Origin: Bacteroidales bacterium
Lineage (GTDB): Bacteria; Bacteroidota; Bacteroidia; Bacteroidales; DTU049
Direction of reading: 5' to 3'
Length of the DNA stretch: 50,935 nt
NCBI GenBank assembly: GCA_016937255.1
Contig: JAFGWG010000071.1
Span: 1-50,935 of the forward strand
Below are positions 1 to 8,408 of the stretch, one piece after another; position 1 is the stretch's first letter, and the number at the start of each line of letters is the position of its first letter. Both the position numbers and the translations under genes were made by a program. The notes beneath the pieces are model-generated. The model ran no database searches. It saw only the letters and a program-made list of their open reading frames with translations, and was not told where the DNA came from.

Positions 1-456
1 CATAATTTGCCTCAGCGAATTATAAAAACTATCTGTGTGCATCTGTTATAATTTATTCAATCTGTGTAATTTGTGTAAATCTGTGTTTAAAAAGCCCTGA
101 ACACAAAAGACTTATTTCATATTGATTATTGAAAACACAGATTATTCAGATTACTCAGATTTTTTTAAATCACATTAATACACCAACAATTCACACAGAT
201 AGAATCAGGCAAGCCTGATTCGGAGTTTACTGTTTTCATAATTTGCCTCAGCGAATTTTAAGACAATCTATGTAAATCCTGCACCAGTGGCGTTTACGTC
301 ATACAGTACTGAATTTGAAGTACAAGCCAATGCAATAATCTGTCAAATCTGCGTCCTCACGCCGTGCGTGACAGGTCTGCGATCCAAAAAAATCACGGTT
401 TTATCCTATGATTATTTCTATCTAAGAATTGGGGGGATCTATAATAAATCATCCAA
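1..456. repeat. Intergenic region with short repeats
   Basis: No credible gene is seen here. A 21-bp direct repeat beginning CATAATTTGCCTCAGCG lies at 1-21 and 237-257. A perfect palindrome with 8-bp arms (AATCAGGC-AA-GCCTGATT) lies at 203-220. The words ATCTGTGT/AATCTGTG recur at about 30-88 and appear inverted at about 133-170, so the stretch could fold on itself. Such T/G-rich words are common between genes in Bacteroidota. The region lies downstream of the minus-strand sigma operon, and no clear terminator was found in it. Confidence 0.5.
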
Positions 457-1686
457 TCACAACCCCGCACTCTGTTTTATAAGTGGACTTTTGTATAGTC
501 TGCGGTATTCATCGCCGGAATAGTCTTTATAGATGAAAAAGAGTTCGTTTGCGTAAACCTTAAGCTTTTCAATATGGGGATAGCCCTTAAAAGTGTACGT
601 TTCACCTGGTAACCCACTGTTGATATCGATTTCAATTAATGCATTTTTGCCGTTGCGTATTTCTCTGCCATAGAATTTCTTATAAACTTCATCGTAATAA
701 ACTTCATCTTCCATTTTATTCTTGTACGAATACTGCATTTCAACGCTTTTAATTTTCTCGCCTTCGTAGGTATAAAACTCAATTTCTTTGGTGATAAAAT
801 TGAAAGCCACTATGCTATCTTCAAAAAAATACATTGGAACCTGCACTGGCTTATATACTATCTTTTCGGCAAAACGCTGATCAAATTCATTATTGTCGAA
901 AAAACCACCCCAGCTCATCCGGTCAATAGCTTCCTCATCAACAAAAGTAAACCACTCGTGTGCACTGTCGCTGGGATTGCTTTTTAGAAAATATCCCAAT
1001 GCCTGATTACGATAATAATGGTAAGAAAAGATTACACTATCGCCAATAGATTCTACCCAATGACTTTGTGCTTCGCTAAATAGTTCGGCATCAAAAGGTT
1101 GGGAGAAGAATACAGTGTCGCCAAAATTAAAAATCTGCCAAGCTTCCTCTTTAGAACCATAATAAATATTGTTGAGGGGATCTTTAAATAGGGAAACTGG
1201 TCTATCTATATCTGCCGATGCACCAATATCACCGTCCATATTCATAAAAATCAACCTGGGTTGACTGCTTTTTCGCATTTTATTTGCAGTAATAACTATC
1301 TGGTCGTCCCATATCTCATAATCGGTAATAAATAAAGGAGTATCGGGCATGAGGCAAATCACTGGTTTGGAGTATATGCTAACAGGTTTTATATTGTATG
1401 TTTTCGGAATCATTACAATATTGAGAAAGTCTTTTTTTGTATCTGCTGTAACCGTGTAACTATCAAATTTAATATGACTAAAAACAAGAATATCGCCATG
1501 GTTTACTTCGCTGATTGTGAAATATCCATTGGGATCGCTGAGAAATCCTTTGGTTGTTCCCTGGATACGAATGTGAGCACTACTAATTCCTTCTCCTTCA
1601 GTAGATATTACCCGTCCGCGAATATTTTGGGCATTGAGTAATACCGTAGATAATAAAAGGATCAGAAATGGTAGAGCTTTATTCAT
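457..1686 (-). CDS. Exported protein with N-terminal carboxypeptidase-regulatory-like domain
   Basis: A 409-residue protein. Residues 1-19 form a signal peptide ending LLNAQ. Residues about 21-95 match the carboxypeptidase-regulatory/CarbopepD_reg-like beta-sandwich: a GRVIS start, then TTKGFLSDPNGYFTI and a closing beta strand. The remaining 310 residues are beta-rich with regularly spaced aromatic residues and could form a propeller, but I do not recognise a family. It is the last gene of the sigma-factor operon: its ATG overlaps the stop of the TPR/anti-sigma gene by 8 nt, indicating translational coupling. It is probably periplasmic or outer-membrane associated. Function unknown. Confidence 0.75.
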   Translation of the reverse strand: MNKALPFLILLLSTVLLNAQNIRGRVISTEGEGISSAHIRIQGTTKGFLSDPNGYFTISEVNHGDILVFSHIKFDSYTVTADTKKDFLNIVMIPKTYNIKPVSIYSKPVICLMPDTPLFITDYEIWDDQIVITANKMRKSSQPRLIFMNMDGDIGASADIDRPVSLFKDPLNNIYYGSKEEAWQIFNFGDTVFFSQPFDAELFSEAQSHWVESIGDSVIFSYHYYRNQALGYFLKSNPSDSAHEWFTFVDEEAIDRMSWGGFFDNNEFDQRFAEKIVYKPVQVPMYFFEDSIVAFNFITKEIEFYTYEGEKIKSVEMQYSYKNKMEDEVYYDEVYKKFYGREIRNGKNALIEIDINSGLPGETYTFKGYPHIEKLKVYANELFFIYKDYSGDEYRRLYKSPLIKQSAGL

Positions 1687-2836
1687 GATCGTGAAGTTTC
1701 AATAGCTTTTTTGCATCTTTTGAGTAAAAATTATTTCTTGATGAGATTAATCTGAAAATAGAACATGCTTCTTTAGTATTGCCCATATTAAGTAGAGAGT
1801 TGGCAATAAGCCATTCAGCATCAGTAGTATAGGCCATAAGAGGGCTTTTCATTGCTTTTTCAAAGTAAGGAATAGCCATAGCAAAACTGCCCCGTTCGTA
1901 ATACATATATCCGGTATAGAAGATAATATTTTCATCTTTTGGATACATATTTTCAAGTACTTTAAGCTGACGTTCTGCCTCAGGATAATTTTGTTGTTTA
2001 ATCATGAGTAAAGCAGAGGCCAAGTACTGTTTGTATGGAATAGTATCAATGGTAATCACTTGATCATTCAATCCTCCTTTTTCTTTTTCAAGTTCAGAAG
2101 CATATCTTGGACTAAGGCTTTTATTCATAGCTATACTGGGTGCGTCGAGATCTGTGCGCAGCATATCGTAATCCACAATTTTATAGTCATGAACCCAAAG
2201 CCATGGGAGTGCAGCTACCTGGCGGTCTTGAGTCGGAGTGCTTAGTCTTTCAGCTTTTTTAGAATCCATTTTGTCTACACAACTTTCATCATCCAAATCT
2301 GCTGACCCTGTAGTAGTGTAATATTCATATTGATTTGAAGATAATGAGGAGTTAGTTACTGGTGTCATTCGAGTATTTGTGCTTCTATTATCTACAGAAG
2401 TTTCTTCACGATCAGTTATCAGATTAGTTTCATTGGCCTCTTTAAATCCTTCTGCTGCGGCATATTCTTCTTGATTGCTGATTAGAATAGTGTCGTCACT
2501 ATTGGCTTCTTCACTTGCATCAGGCTCTTGCATAATTTGTTCAGGAGTTTCATTATTGGCATGTTGCATATACATTTGGTCGGGTTCGTTCTGAAAGAGT
2601 AAGGTGGAAACGGTAATTACAGATACTGTGGCTGCTGCGCCAATAGATCCTATAAGCCATTTGCTTCCGGCAGGGAGCCATGCCCACGACTTCCCGAAGA
2701 TGAAGATGCTGAAGCGTGCTTTAGTGGAAAACCATTTTATGCGCGCTTTTGGAAACTGTTCCCATCCCTCCATAGCTTCCTCCAGAAAAGGATCCCTTTC
2801 CTTGTCGTTTTCCGGTATATTTTTTGACTTGTTCAT
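1679..2836 (-). CDS. Putative transmembrane anti-sigma factor with periplasmic TPR domain
   Basis: 385 residues. The cytoplasmic N-terminus carries the DPFLEEAMEGWEQFP segment typical of Bacteroidota anti-sigma proteins. One membrane segment lies at about 58-81. A long, low-complexity acidic/Ser/Thr linker spans about 85-200. The C-terminus (about 265-380) has TPR-like helical repeats (YPEAERQLKVLENMYP, GSFAMAIPYFEKAM). It starts 4 nt after the ECF sigma stop codon, so it is the natural partner that would hold the sigma factor at the membrane, with the TPR part sensing or scaffolding in the periplasm. The sigma-binding role is inferred from gene order, membrane topology and the N-terminal motif. 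Confidence 0.72.
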   Translation of the reverse strand: MNKSKNIPENDKERDPFLEEAMEGWEQFPKARIKWFSTKARFSIFIFGKSWAWLPAGSKWLIGSIGAAATVSVITVSTLLFQNEPDQMYMQHANNETPEQIMQEPDASEEANSDDTILISNQEEYAAAEGFKEANETNLITDREETSVDNRSTNTRMTPVTNSSLSSNQYEYYTTTGSADLDDESCVDKMDSKKAERLSTPTQDRQVAALPWLWVHDYKIVDYDMLRTDLDAPSIAMNKSLSPRYASELEKEKGGLNDQVITIDTIPYKQYLASALLMIKQQNYPEAERQLKVLENMYPKDENIIFYTGYMYYERGSFAMAIPYFEKAMKSPLMAYTTDAEWLIANSLLNMGNTKEACSIFRLISSRNNFYSKDAKKLLKLHDHE

Positions 2837-2840
2837 GTCT

Positions 2841-3392
2841 TTACAATTTAATCATGTTGCGCAGATTTCTTTTCCCGTTTTGAATGTGGCTTTTTATCTC
2901 TTTCCAACTATATCCCGTTTGGCTTTCAATTTCGTTGTACGACAACTCTTTGAGATAAAATAATTCAATACACATTCTTTGTTCTGCTTTTAATTCCTCA
3001 ATGGCTTTCGAGAGTGATTGAAAATGAGTTTCTGTATATTTCTCTTCTTCGTCTTCTTTCATTTCCAGCTGTGAAACTTCAATTTCGCGAACTACTTTTG
3101 AGCCTTTTCTGAGTTTCATTAAACATTCGTTTTTGGAAAAAGTATATAACCAGCTTTTGAATGTTCGAACCTCATAGTCTCCTAGTTTTTCGAGCAGCTT
3201 TTTGTAGATATGCATGGTCATGTCCGATGCTTCGTCTTCATCTTTCAAGTACTTCAGGCATAAACCCATTACCAGTTTTGCATATCTGTTGAACAATACC
3301 CCAATCAGAGAGGGGTCTCCCGTTTGGGAGAAGCGAGAGACTACTTCCTCGTCTGTCAGTTTGTGGGTTTTATTGTTCAATATAAGCTGCAT
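2841..3392 (-). CDS. ECF-type RNA polymerase sigma factor
   Basis: 183 residues, normal for an ECF (sigma-70 family group 4) factor. Sigma region 2 covers about 20-90 (LFNRYAKLVMGLCLKYL, then the DEDEASDMTMHIY helix). Region 4 covers about 130-180 with a helix-turn-helix (LSYNEIESQTGYSWKEIKSH). It directs RNA polymerase to a dedicated promoter set, which the sequence does not identify. It lies 6 nt after the plug-domain gene and 4 nt before the putative anti-sigma gene, so all are probably co-transcribed. Confidence 0.9.
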   Translation of the reverse strand: MQLILNNKTHKLTDEEVVSRFSQTGDPSLIGVLFNRYAKLVMGLCLKYLKDEDEASDMTMHIYKKLLEKLGDYEVRTFKSWLYTFSKNECLMKLRKGSKVVREIEVSQLEMKEDEEEKYTETHFQSLSKAIEELKAEQRMCIELFYLKELSYNEIESQTGYSWKEIKSHIQNGKRNLRNMIKL

Positions 3393-3398
3393 GCGATA

Positions 3399-4139
3399 CT
3401 AATTTCCTTCGTTTTTCAATCTTTTCGATTCTTGTTGAGCAACCCAATCAAAATAGCTCATGGTTTCAACAACAACAACACCTCCGCTATAATCACCGTA
3501 TTTTGAAGGTACTCCACCAGTGTACACCATAATGCTTCCAATGGCCATTGATGGACACATGTTTTTAGAGTCGCGCATTCTGATTCCGTCGATATAATAA
3601 ATTGCATCTCCGTTTCTTGAACCTCTGAAATAAACTTCCTCGCGGTCATCACTTACCTGTATCTCTGAAGACATAACAGCGAGTATTCCGTTTAGATCTC
3701 TTCTTTCAGGTATTTGATTGGTCTCAATATTGTTCATTGTTTTAGGTAGGCTTGGGTCAACTTCTCTAATGTCATCACCATTAATTACTAATGTGCGCAG
3801 ATTAATTCCTTCTGCAAGTTTAATATCATCTGCAAAAGTAATTTTTTCTTGATAAACGCTTACACCGGCAAGATCTGCTGTGCTCCAACCTGTCATTTGA
3901 GCGGTTACAACATATTCGCCGGCAGGTACCGGTTTGATAGTATAATTTCCGTCAAGGTCAGTCGTTGTGCCAATTAGCTGATCTCCGTACTTGACGGATA
4001 CCGTTGCAAATGGTACCGGTTTGCCTGTTTCGTTATTAATTACTACACCTTTAATGGTGCCGCCTCCCTGTGCTGACAGGAAGATAGAAATGAGCATGAA
4101 TGCTGCAAAACTTGCTAGGGTTAGAATAATTTTTTTCAT
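3399..4139 (-). CDS. Carboxypeptidase-regulatory plus TonB plug-domain protein lacking a beta-barrel
   Basis: 246 residues from the MKKIIL start at 4139. An ATG 30 nt further upstream is in frame, but the signal peptide clearly begins at MKKIIL. Domains: signal peptide (about 1-23), CarboxypepD_reg-like domain (about 27-115, with IKGVVINNETGKPVPFATV), then a TonB-receptor plug-like domain (about 130-225) with VYFRGSRNGDAIYYIDG and a YGDYSGGVV ending. A normal TonB-dependent receptor would continue for 500 or more residues of barrel. This one stops after a short charged tail with no sign of a frameshift or barrel remnant downstream. It leads the ECF sigma operon. It may be a signalling or adaptor plug rather than a transporter; that is inference. 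Confidence 0.75.
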   Translation of the reverse strand: MKKIILTLASFAAFMLISIFLSAQGGGTIKGVVINNETGKPVPFATVSVKYGDQLIGTTTDLDGNYTIKPVPAGEYVVTAQMTGWSTADLAGVSVYQEKITFADDIKLAEGINLRTLVINGDDIREVDPSLPKTMNNIETNQIPERRDLNGILAVMSSEIQVSDDREEVYFRGSRNGDAIYYIDGIRMRDSKNMCPSMAIGSIMVYTGGVPSKYGDYSGGVVVVETMSYFDWVAQQESKRLKNEGN

Positions 4140-4298
4140 AGCTTTCTGTTTTTTGAAGTATAGATGCACAGGTACTTAATATTTCACAAACTATATGCAT
4201 TAAATTAATGATTTCTATCCCAATGTTCTTTTCTTATAAGTTATCGGTCAATTTTAACGGTTTTTCGGCAATTTTTTTCGATTTTATTAAAGGTGTTT

Positions 4299-4329
4299 TT
4301 TGTAGCTTATAAAATAATCATTATATTTG
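4299..4329 (+). promoter_or_regulatory. Bacteroidota-type promoter for the XRE/S24 regulator
   Basis: TTTG at 4299-4302 and TATATTTG at 4322-4329 are separated by 19 nt, matching the TTTG/TAnnTTTG consensus. The start codon is at 4344, so the leader is only a few nucleotides long. Confidence 0.7.
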
Positions 4330-4343
4330 CTTAAAAAATAATC

Positions 4344-5147
4344 ATGTTGTATATTTCAGCTAATCTTAAATTCTTAAGAAAGCGTAAAGGGCTTACCCAA
4401 GATGACGTAGCTTCTTCATTGAAGCTTAAAAGATCAACATATAGCGGGTATGAAAATGACGTAGCTCAGCCTGCTCTAGATGATGTAATTCGTTTGGCTG
4501 GTTTTTTTAATGTTTCAGTGGATTTACTATTGCAAACAGAAATATCTCTAATTGGGGAATCTCAATTACTGGAGTTGGAACGTGGGATGGATCCATATAT
4601 TCGTGGAACGGATATCAGGGTGCTTACCAGCACAGTTGACGGAAACAATAATGAAAATATTGAGTTGGTTAATGAAAAGGCTAAAGCGGGTTATAAAACT
4701 GGATTTGCCGATCCTGAGTATATTAAGGTTTTGCCAACCTTTTCTTTGCCATTTCTTTCAAAAAGTAAAAAATATCGTACTTTTCAGATCAGTGGCGATT
4801 CAATGCTTCCAATTCCTGACAGGGCATTTGTAACAGGCGAGTTTGTTCAAAACTGGAATATGATTAGGGATCGCCAGGCATATATTCTGCTTACTCTAGA
4901 CGACGGTATTGTGTTTAAGGTATTGGAAAATAGAATTAAAACAGAAGGTAAGCTAATTCTTTATTCATTAAATCCTTTATATAAACCCTATGAATTGGCA
5001 GTGAATGAAATACGTGAAATATGGCGTTTTGTTCATTATATAAGTAGTGATTTACCTGAGCCCCAATTGCCTCAAAATAAGCTTATAAAAACTGTTGCAG
5101 AATTGAAAAACGACGTGGAGCATATTAAAAACAAAATCAGGCTATAA
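4344..5147 (+). CDS. LexA-like XRE-family regulator with S24 peptidase-type domain
   Basis: 267 residues. An XRE-type helix-turn-helix lies at about 5-65 (GLTQDDVASSLKLKRSTYSGYE). The C-terminal half is an S24/LexA-like domain. It has an Ala-Gly pair at 115-116 in the cleavage-site position before GFADPEYI, a likely catalytic serine in GDSM (Ser153) and a likely general-base lysine at 192 (FKVLENR). This architecture suggests a repressor removed by RecA-stimulated or spontaneous self-cleavage. The gene is divergent from the sigma operon and has a good promoter with a very short leader. Its C-terminus overlaps the convergent secreted-protein gene by 6 nt. Its target genes are unknown. Confidence 0.85.
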   Translation: MLYISANLKFLRKRKGLTQDDVASSLKLKRSTYSGYENDVAQPALDDVIRLAGFFNVSVDLLLQTEISLIGESQLLELERGMDPYIRGTDIRVLTSTVDGNNNENIELVNEKAKAGYKTGFADPEYIKVLPTFSLPFLSKSKKYRTFQISGDSMLPIPDRAFVTGEFVQNWNMIRDRQAYILLTLDDGIVFKVLENRIKTEGKLILYSLNPLYKPYELAVNEIREIWRFVHYISSDLPEPQLPQNKLIKTVAELKNDVEHIKNKIRL

Positions 5148-5861
5148 AACGGTTTTAATACTTTGACGCTCATAAGCTGTTTCCAGTACAATAATGCACG
5201 TGCTCCCTTTGTCCAAAGTGAATGAGCTACTGTGGTTGAGTCCGTTATTGCTTGATCCACTCCAAATACCGAGTAAGCGTCCATCTAAAGAGTAGATATT
5301 AACGCTAGTACTGATATCTGCATTCGATTTCCAAATTGCAGTAAGGTTGTTTTGATCTTTAATGATCGTAAAGTCCGTAATATTGCCGCCCCCTGTTTTC
5401 ATATCAATGCTTTTAATTGCCATTAGGTGTGTTTTCCCGTCGTAGTCTGTTTGTGTGAGTTTAACTATGCTGCCTTTGGGATAAATTAGATCGCTCTTAG
5501 TTCTGTAGTATCGGGGTGAGTTTGAATTTCCTGCTGCATTTATGTTCTCGGTTTTTTCAATTTTTCCATTTGGATATTGAATTGAAATATTGAAATGAGA
5601 AGCATTGGTTTCGCTCATAGTGGCCCATTCGAAACAGGTGCCTGAAGCTTCTGATATTATAGAAAAGTTAATCAACTCACAAGGTAAGGTGTAATTGCCG
5701 TCTCCAGTCCAGTTGTCTCCGTTTGCATAGCAGTTTTCATCATAGGTAACATTTGGTACGTAAGCCCAATATGGCTTTAAAGTGTCGCCCGAGTCTTTTT
5801 GAGAAAATGACATCAGAGAAGTAATAATAATTATGGCGGTGAGAATAATTTTGTTTTTCAT
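5142..5861 (-). CDS. Small secreted protein with possible C-terminal sorting tail
   Basis: 239 residues from the MKNKIIL start at 5861; an upstream in-frame ATG at 5903 would put 14 non-signal residues ahead of the hydrophobic core. Signal peptide about 1-21 (ends MSFSQ). The mature part is Asn/Thr/Ser-rich. The last 70 residues (VNIYSLDGRLLGIW, closing with IIVLE and KTVL) resemble the beta-sandwich tail of proteins exported by the type IX secretion system. The central part is unrecognised. It converges on, and overlaps by 6 nt, the XRE/S24 gene. Confidence 0.7.
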   Translation of the reverse strand: MKNKIILTAIIIITSLMSFSQKDSGDTLKPYWAYVPNVTYDENCYANGDNWTGDGNYTLPCELINFSIISEASGTCFEWATMSETNASHFNISIQYPNGKIEKTENINAAGNSNSPRYYRTKSDLIYPKGSIVKLTQTDYDGKTHLMAIKSIDMKTGGGNITDFTIIKDQNNLTAIWKSNADISTSVNIYSLDGRLLGIWSGSSNNGLNHSSSFTLDKGSTCIIVLETAYERQSIKTVL

Positions 5862-5996
5862 CTTGTGTGCGGTTTGTTTTATGATGATGTAAAGATCGCA
5901 CATGGGAGGTCCGATGAATAGGGGGAAAATACAGTTTCTGATATGGGGAAGAATACGTTATCTTTTCTTATATTACCCCGAAAAGTACCTATTTAC

Positions 5997-6004
5997 TATC
6001 TTTG
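5997..6004 (+). promoter_or_regulatory. Promoter -7 element upstream of yjbQ
   Basis: TATCTTTG fits TAnnTTTG and lies 15 nt before the yjbQ start codon. No TTTG is found at the expected upstream spacing, so only the -7 half is supported. Confidence 0.5.
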
Positions 6005-6019
6005 TAAAAATACTTGTAA

Positions 6020-6430
6020 ATGACAGAAGAATTTGATGTTCAACTACCTGCGTACAGTAGAGGGTTTCACCTGATTACTGAAAGTATAAAGAATGAAATG
6101 GGTGATTTGCCTAAAAGTGGTTTAGTAAATATCTTTATTCAGCATACTTCGGCAGCATTAACGATAAATGAAAATTACGATCCTTCAGTAAGGGAGGATA
6201 TGGCTGCCATTAGTGATAATCTGGTTCCAGAAAATGCATCCTTTTATACGCACACCATGGAAGGCAGTGATGATATGCCGGCACACTTTAAGGCTAGTAT
6301 AATGGGCTCGTCTATTACCATTCCAATAAGAAATGGGCAATTGGCTCTTGGCACTTGGCAAGGGATTTACCTGTGCGAGTTTAGAAATAGGGCAGGTGGA
6401 CGGAAACTTCTTATCTCAATATTATCCTGA
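6020..6430 (+). CDS. yjbQ: YjbQ/UPF0047 family protein
   Basis: 136 residues, the usual length of the family. It contains the signature IQHTSAALTINENYDP at about 45-61 and the closing GTWQGIYLCEFRNR segment. Members have weak thiamine-phosphate-synthase-like activity in vitro, but their physiological role is not settled. It is a single-gene unit with its own -7 element. Its stop codon directly abuts the stop of the convergent minus-strand gene, with no space for a terminator between them. Confidence 0.9.
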   Translation: MTEEFDVQLPAYSRGFHLITESIKNEMGDLPKSGLVNIFIQHTSAALTINENYDPSVREDMAAISDNLVPENASFYTHTMEGSDDMPAHFKASIMGSSITIPIRNGQLALGTWQGIYLCEFRNRAGGRKLLISILS

Positions 6431-6685
6431 TTACATTCTAAAATACATTTTCTGTATTTCAATGTCTTCATGCTTAAGAATTTCAGCCTCAAAGCTTGAT
6501 ATTTCAGCATCATTGCCCGACATTTCAAGTAAAACTATCCCAAATGGTGCATCTACGCTTTCATTTGCATTATGAAGGCCTAATCTAGTTTTAATCAAAC
6601 CACCATATTTTAGAAGGGTTTTCTGGAATTCCGGAATACAAGATGATTGGGAAGGAATTTTTACGCCAAATATGATTTTTTTCAT
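6431..6685 (-). CDS. Small TM1266-like (ACT-fold) protein, last gene of hydG cluster
   Basis: 84 residues. The beta-alpha-beta pattern (KKIIFGVKI ... LLKYGGLIKTRLGLH ... FGIVLLEMSG ... DIEIQKMYF) parallels the other two small proteins of this cluster and the TM1266 family, named 'iron-only hydrogenase system regulator' and built on an ACT/ferredoxin-like fold. It starts 11 nt after its neighbour. The role of these proteins in hydrogenase maturation or regulation is not known. This copy is the most divergent of the three. Confidence 0.7.
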   Translation of the reverse strand: MKKIIFGVKIPSQSSCIPEFQKTLLKYGGLIKTRLGLHNANESVDAPFGIVLLEMSGNDAEISSFEAEILKHEDIEIQKMYFRM

Positions 6686-6696
6686 GTTACCAATCT

Positions 6697-6954
6697 TTAA
6701 TAGTTAAACTCTATGTCCTTTACTTCAATGCCGCCAATTTCTTGTAAGTCTTTTTCAAGGTCGGGCCACAGAGAGTGGTCGCCAGTTAGAGTCAATACAA
6801 TCATGCCTACTCTCGAATTTTTGGCTTCGCTTAATTCGTGAGTTCCAAGGCGCAGGCTAATGATGTTTCCATATTTTGATAGAACACCCTGCGTTTTACC
6901 TGCTTCCTTAATACGATCCTTTATCAGAATTCCAAGTACTTTATATTTTACCAT
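6697..6954 (-). CDS. Small TM1266-like protein downstream of hydG
   Basis: 85 residues with the same layout as its neighbours: an N-terminal strand YKVLGILIKD, a helix ending LSKYGNIISLRLGTHE, a strand GMIVLTLTGD and a final VKDIEFNY strand. It fits the TM1266/'hydrogenase system regulator' family. It follows hydG by 12 nt and precedes the third copy by 11 nt, so it is almost certainly co-transcribed and translated at similar levels. Confidence 0.75.
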   Translation of the reverse strand: MVKYKVLGILIKDRIKEAGKTQGVLSKYGNIISLRLGTHELSEAKNSRVGMIVLTLTGDHSLWPDLEKDLQEIGGIEVKDIEFNY

Positions 6955-6966
6955 GATTTTCGATTT

Positions 6967-8397
6967 TTAATAATACAAATCTCTTTCTCCGGCTTTCACT
7001 CTTTCAACTCTGTCGCGCAAATCTTTGGTGTCGTAACCTCCGTCTTCGAGACCTTTGAGTTCGCTTTCAATATTCTCCCAGCCTTTAACTTTGGTGTCGC
7101 TAGCAGCATAATCCATGAGATATTCTGCCAAAGTTAGAATTGCATTAGGAGTGCAGAATCGTTTTATAAATCCAGGGACAGAAAATTCCATGAAATGCTC
7201 ACCTGTTCTTCCTTTTCTATAGCAAGCTGTACAAAAGGATGGCAGGAAGTTTTTTTGAAGCAGCTCATCAATAACTTCATTAAGTGAACGACTATCGGCA
7301 ATATGAAACTGTTCTTTATTGAGATCCTGCTCTTCATTTAATGAGTCGCTATATGAACCAAGTTCGAGCTTAGTGCCTCCATCAATCTGGCTAACGCCAA
7401 AGGCAATGACTTCATCGCGAACCTGTGGCGTTTCACGAGCAGTAAGAATCAAGCCGGTGTAGGGAACAGCTAGACGTAGAATAGCAATCAAACGGGTAAA
7501 CTCTTCATCGCTTACTTGATATTTTGGGTCGAGATTCAAACCCGCTGCATCTTTAATACGAGGAAATGATATGGTGTGTGGCCCAACATTATAAACAGCT
7601 TCAAAATGGTTGGTGTGGCGGACCAAACTCATTACTTCAAAACGCCAATCGTAAAGTCCAAAAAGTGCACCAATGCCAACATCATCAATTCCTGCTTCTT
7701 GGGCACGATCGAGAGAAGTTAATCTCCAGTTATAATCTGATTTTTTTCCTGCCAGGTGATATTTCTTATAGGTTTCCTCATGATAAGTTTCCTGAAAGAC
7801 TTGATAAGTTCCAATGGCTGAGTCTTTTATTGTTCTGAAGCCTTCAATATCGAAAGGGGCTGCATTGATATTTACCCTTCGAATTTCTCCTTGCCCTTTC
7901 TTTACACTATACGTAATCTTTACTGTTTCTGCAATATATTCAGCAGAATAATCGCGATGTTCGCCGTAGACTAGAATTAGCCGCTTATGTCCATTATCCT
8001 CAAGAGCTTCAACTTCTTTAATAATCTCACTCTCATCAAGTGTTTTGCGAATTGCTTCTTTATTTGTAGAACGAAAACCACAATATAAGCAATTGTTGCT
8101 GCACTTATTCCCTATATATAATGGTGCAAACAAAACTATGCGATTGCCATATACTTTCTCCTTTAGTTGGCGAGCTCCCTCTTTAATTTCTTCAATCAGT
8201 TCAGGACTATCGGCATTTATTAACGCGGCTGTTTCTTTTAAGGTAAGTCGTTGCTTGCTGAGTGATTTAGCAATAATCTCACGCACATAATCCTTGTCGG
8301 CTTTGGTATTATCGATTAGATCCCAGAGTTCATCGGGGTCGATAAAAGGCTGCATCCGCAGATCTTCAATTTTGCATTTTTCCGGATAGAATTTCAT
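6967..8397 (-). CDS. hydG: [FeFe] hydrogenase maturase HydG (radical SAM tyrosine lyase)
   Basis: 476 residues, full length for HydG. It cleaves tyrosine to p-cresol and dehydroglycine, providing the CO and cyanide ligands of the H-cluster through an Fe(CO)(CN) synthon. The radical SAM Cx3Cx2C motif is at C99, C103 and C106 (GNKCSNNCLYCGF). The C-terminal auxiliary-cluster motif Cx2Cx22C is intact (FCTACYRKG ... RFC). Both together distinguish HydG from ThiH. It sits in a four-gene run with small TM1266-like genes on both sides. hydE, hydF and the hydrogenase itself are not in this window. The preceding stop codon is 11 nt upstream. Confidence 0.93.
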   Translation of the reverse strand: MKFYPEKCKIEDLRMQPFIDPDELWDLIDNTKADKDYVREIIAKSLSKQRLTLKETAALINADSPELIEEIKEGARQLKEKVYGNRIVLFAPLYIGNKCSNNCLYCGFRSTNKEAIRKTLDESEIIKEVEALEDNGHKRLILVYGEHRDYSAEYIAETVKITYSVKKGQGEIRRVNINAAPFDIEGFRTIKDSAIGTYQVFQETYHEETYKKYHLAGKKSDYNWRLTSLDRAQEAGIDDVGIGALFGLYDWRFEVMSLVRHTNHFEAVYNVGPHTISFPRIKDAAGLNLDPKYQVSDEEFTRLIAILRLAVPYTGLILTARETPQVRDEVIAFGVSQIDGGTKLELGSYSDSLNEEQDLNKEQFHIADSRSLNEVIDELLQKNFLPSFCTACYRKGRTGEHFMEFSVPGFIKRFCTPNAILTLAEYLMDYAASDTKVKGWENIESELKGLEDGGYDTKDLRDRVERVKAGERDLYY

Positions 8398-8408
8398 TTT
8401 TGCGTTTT

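Noticed and set aside
92-106. 15-bp inverted match (AAGCCCTGAACACAA) to 21755-21769
   Set aside because: About one such match is expected by chance in 50 kb, and it does not extend further.
287-523. 78-residue plus-strand open frame at the left end
   Set aside because: It overlaps the 3' end of the real minus-strand gene, has no promoter or family match, and its composition is that of chance reading.
6020-6430. Functional link between yjbQ and the TPP-regulated receptor
   Set aside because: They are 9.5 kb apart, on opposite strands, and yjbQ has no riboswitch; the thiamine activity of the family is weak and of doubtful relevance.
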